NCBI GenBank assembly: GCA_002338515.1
Contig: DDIL01000088.1
Coordinates: 20,869 to 30,325 of the forward strand
Source of the DNA: Glaciecola sp. UBA1851
Lineage (GTDB): Bacteria; Pseudomonadota; Gammaproteobacteria; Enterobacterales; Alteromonadaceae
Length of the DNA stretch: 9,457 bases
Reading direction: 5' to 3'
Made by a program: the position numbers and the translations under genes. Under the pieces are notes generated by a model that was not told the DNA's origin, did no database searches, and saw only the letters and a program-made list of their open reading frames with translations. The stretch's first letter is position 1. Every line of letters begins with the position of its first letter. Shown here one piece after another: positions 7,761 through 9,457 of the stretch.

Positions 7761-7859
7761 TTACCGCGAAAGCGGTAATCTCCAAAATCCAACCCGTCTT
7801 TACCGCGAATGCGGTAATCTCCTAAAAAGTATAGGCAACTAAAACATGCCCCTTGCCAA

Positions 7860-9110
7860 TCATTCGTGATGAGTAATAAACTTCAATAATACTTTTAGTG
7901 TTGCTTCCACATCTTCAACTATAATTGCCTCTTTAGGGTTGTGGCTTATCCCTTTTTCACAGCGAACAAACAGCATACCTGTTTCACATATATCAGCCAT
8001 TGCCATGGCATCATGGCCAGCACCTGATAGTAATTCAAAGGCCCCATCTTCAGGAACAATGTTGGCGAGATAACAAGCCTGTGCAAGTTTATCAATCAAG
8101 TGTTGTGTGCATAAAACAGCCGGAGCATCATGAGTCAACTGAGTGCTAATTGTTAAACTTCGCTTTTCGGCAATTTTATTAAACTTCGATATAATTAATT
8201 CTAAACACTTATCTCGTGCGTGGTCGTTGTCGCTTCTTATATCTAAGCTAAATTCTGTATAACCTGAAATGACATTAATTGCGTTTGGAGCATTAGTAAT
8301 TCTTCCAACCGTTGCTAATACATTTGCCTGTAGTGCATATTTCTCGGCGGCTAATATCATTTCACTTGCGCCAACAAGTGTATCTTGTCGTCGTTTCATA
8401 GGCACGGTGCCGGCATGACCAGCCATACCTTCTAGCTTGATAATTAAGCGTTTAGCGCCTGCAATAGCTGTAACAACACCAACTGGTAAGTCATTATTCT
8501 CAAGCACTGGGCCTTGTTCAATATGGGTTTCGACAAAAGCGAGGATATCTTCCGGATTGAGTTGGCAACTATTAACTTGTTCAAAGTCTAAACCAAAATC
8601 CAGCATTGCTTGGCGTAAGCTAATACCATCAGCATCGGTGAAATCTGCCCAATCATCTTGCCACTTACCAGTTAATGCTCTGCTTCCTAATAATGTTGAA
8701 CCAAATCGAGTACCTTCTTCATCACAAAAACCAACAATATCTAGATGGAAAGGTAACTCAAGTTCTAGACTGTTGACAATTTCAACCAACGCAATGGGGG
8801 CAATTACGCCAAGCATGCCATCATATCTTCCGCCGTTTACAACCGTATCTAAATGGCTTCCCATAATAAGGCTCTTTGCTTTTGGGTTATTACTTTCAAG
8901 CCTTCCCCATACATTGCCTACGCCATCTTCCCAAGTGTGCATGTTGTTTGTGTGCATCCACTCTGAAACTTGTCTATTTGCAGCACGATGTTCTTTTGTT
9001 AAATATTGCCTGTCAATGTATTCATTCGACTGACTAATTTTGCCCAGCCTATCGCAAGCTTCCATCACCCATGCAGCTTGATTTTTGATAAGCTCACTTA
9101 AATTCTTCAT
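7860..9110 (-). CDS. allC: Allantoate amidohydrolase (M20 peptidase-like, AllC/HpxK type)
   Basis: This 416-residue cytosolic metal-dependent hydrolase is predicted to act on allantoate, giving ureidoglycine, ammonia and carbon dioxide. Length matches the family (about 410 residues). M20 metal ligands are all visible: H86 (GSHLDTV), D97 (YDG), E131/E132 (CDEEGTRFGS), H196 (ETHIEQG) and H390 (ISHNPKE). GHAGTVP (231-237) marks the dimerisation domain, and H366 lies in GAGHDAM. The fold alone cannot exclude an N-carbamoyl-amino acid hydrolase or ureidoglycolate-type paralogue. The neighbouring aminotransferase gene decides for allantoate. Its ATG overlaps that gene's TGA as ATGA and lacks a strong ribosome site, so translational coupling is likely. 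It converges on the repeat array, and no clear terminator follows. Confidence 0.87.
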   Translation of the reverse strand: MKNLSELIKNQAAWVMEACDRLGKISQSNEYIDRQYLTKEHRAANRQVSEWMHTNNMHTWEDGVGNVWGRLESNNPKAKSLIMGSHLDTVVNGGRYDGMLGVIAPIALVEIVNSLELELPFHLDIVGFCDEEGTRFGSTLLGSRALTGKWQDDWADFTDADGISLRQAMLDFGLDFEQVNSCQLNPEDILAFVETHIEQGPVLENNDLPVGVVTAIAGAKRLIIKLEGMAGHAGTVPMKRRQDTLVGASEMILAAEKYALQANVLATVGRITNAPNAINVISGYTEFSLDIRSDNDHARDKCLELIISKFNKIAEKRSLTISTQLTHDAPAVLCTQHLIDKLAQACYLANIVPEDGAFELLSGAGHDAMAMADICETGMLFVRCEKGISHNPKEAIIVEDVEATLKVLLKFITHHE

Positions 9111-9457
9111 ATACTAGATTCAGAATATATGTTGTAGGCCGCATCTACCGCTTCACCCAATGGCATTTTATGTCCAGCGCGTCTTAGTACGGTTTCTAAT
9201 GACTGTAATGTTTGGTATACCGCATCTGGTCTAGCGTTATAGCCCATGGTGCCTATACGCCAAATTTTACCTTGAAGTGGTCCAAAGCTTGTCCCTATTT
9301 CAATATTAAAATCATGTAGCATGCTGTGACGAATGGCTTCGCCTTCAACATTCTCAGGGATATATACACCAACTACGTTAGTCATCTTATTTGAGATATC
9401 GCCAAAAGGTTGTAAGTTTAGACTTTCTACACCTGCTAACATAGCATTCCCCGCTAA
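9107..9457 (-). CDS. pucG: Ureidoglycine/alanine-glyoxylate aminotransferase, C-terminal part
   Basis: Only the last 116 codons are inside the window. The frame stays open to the right edge (L-A-G-N-A before the first internal Met), so the ATG at 9442 is not the true start. The sequence matches the C-terminal domain of PLP-dependent class V aminotransferases. NIEIGTSFGPLQGKIWRIG and MGYNARPDAV fit the PucG/HpxJ ureidoglycine-glyoxylate aminotransferase type as I remember it, which moves an amino group from ureidoglycine to glyoxylate. The PLP lysine lies outside the window. The TGA stop (9109-9107) overlaps the allC start. In Klebsiella hpxJ and hpxK are likewise neighbours. A generic alanine-glyoxylate aminotransferase is the alternative. 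Confidence 0.83.
   Translation of the reverse strand, partial: LAGNAMLAGVESLNLQPFGDISNKMTNVVGVYIPENVEGEAIRHSMLHDFNIEIGTSFGPLQGKIWRIGTMGYNARPDAVYQTLQSLETVLRRAGHKMPLGEAVDAAYNIYSESSI

Larger units (their letters stand above)
7352..7817. repeat. Array of nine short palindromes spaced 39 or 107 bp
   Basis: The core TTACCGCGAANGCGGTAA has a 7-bp stem and a GAAN loop. Copies start at 7352, 7391, 7430, 7469, 7576, 7615, 7722, 7761 and 7800. Steps are 39, 39, 39, 107, 39, 107, 39 and 39 bp. Copies at 7576 and 7722 begin TTGCCGC; the one at 7722 also has GCGATAA in its right arm. Linkers are variants of TCTACCAAGCCCAACCCGTC. The array fills the 524-bp space between two convergent genes, starting 16 bp after the STAND gene stop. 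Possible roles, all inferred, are REP/BIME-like mRNA end protection, transcription termination between convergent genes, or passive repeats spread by a REP-associated transposase elsewhere. No T-run follows any stem. Confidence 0.92.

Noticed and set aside
7352..7817. CRISPR array, suggested by regular 39-bp spacing
   Set aside because: The linkers between palindromes are near-identical rather than unique spacers, the conserved core is only about 18 bp, and no cas genes are nearby.
7336..7859. Intrinsic terminators at the palindromes between the convergent genes
   Set aside because: The stems are good but none is followed by a T-run on either strand, so only a repeat call is justified.
8437..9033. 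198-residue plus-strand ORF
   Set aside because: It lies antisense inside allC, whose frame carries all M20 metal-binding motifs. The antisense product shows no recognisable features and no ribosome site.
9107..9442. A complete 111-residue gene starting at 9442
   Set aside because: The reading frame is open to the window edge and the residues before the Met fit the aminotransferase family, so this is the 3' end of a longer gene.

Overview
The window looks like chromosomal DNA from an AT-rich marine gammaproteobacterium, most likely Alteromonadales (Colwellia, Thalassotalea or Pseudoalteromonas type). This rests on protein style, low GC, and intergenic short palindromic repeats of a kind I associate with that group. 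I ran no database search, so the taxonomy is inference.

Layout. Positions 1-333 are non-coding and hold short palindromic repeats, including an inverted pair (22-53 and 136-167). An AzgA/NCS2-type purine permease runs leftward (334-1665). It is divergent from an adenine deaminase gene running rightward (1979-2998). The 313-bp region between them carries three dyads. One contains TTGACCA-CT-TGGTCAA, which matches the RutR (TetR family) box as I recall it. Next is one very large rightward gene (3235-7335, 1366 aa). It encodes an N-terminal DUF4062 (TIR-like) domain, an nSTAND1-type NTPase, a single membrane segment, a polar linker and eleven TPR-like units of exactly 48 residues. A dense repeat array follows (7352-7817): nine hairpins spaced 39 or 107 bp apart, with a superimposed 146-bp duplication. 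From the right edge a leftward operon ends the window: the 3' part of a ureidoglycine/alanine-glyoxylate aminotransferase gene (PucG/HpxJ type), overlapping by ATGA an allantoate amidohydrolase gene (AllC/HpxK type).

How it fits together. The permease imports purine bases, adenine deaminase makes hypoxanthine, and the aminotransferase plus allantoate amidohydrolase act at the allantoate/ureidoglycine end of purine breakdown. The locus therefore reads as a purine salvage and catabolism region. The DUF4062-nSTAND-TPR gene has no evident role in purine metabolism and sits between the two purine blocks with palindromic repeats beside it. It is the best candidate here for an undescribed system, most plausibly a membrane-anchored STAND sensor used in defence or signalling. 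That function is inferred from domain architecture only.
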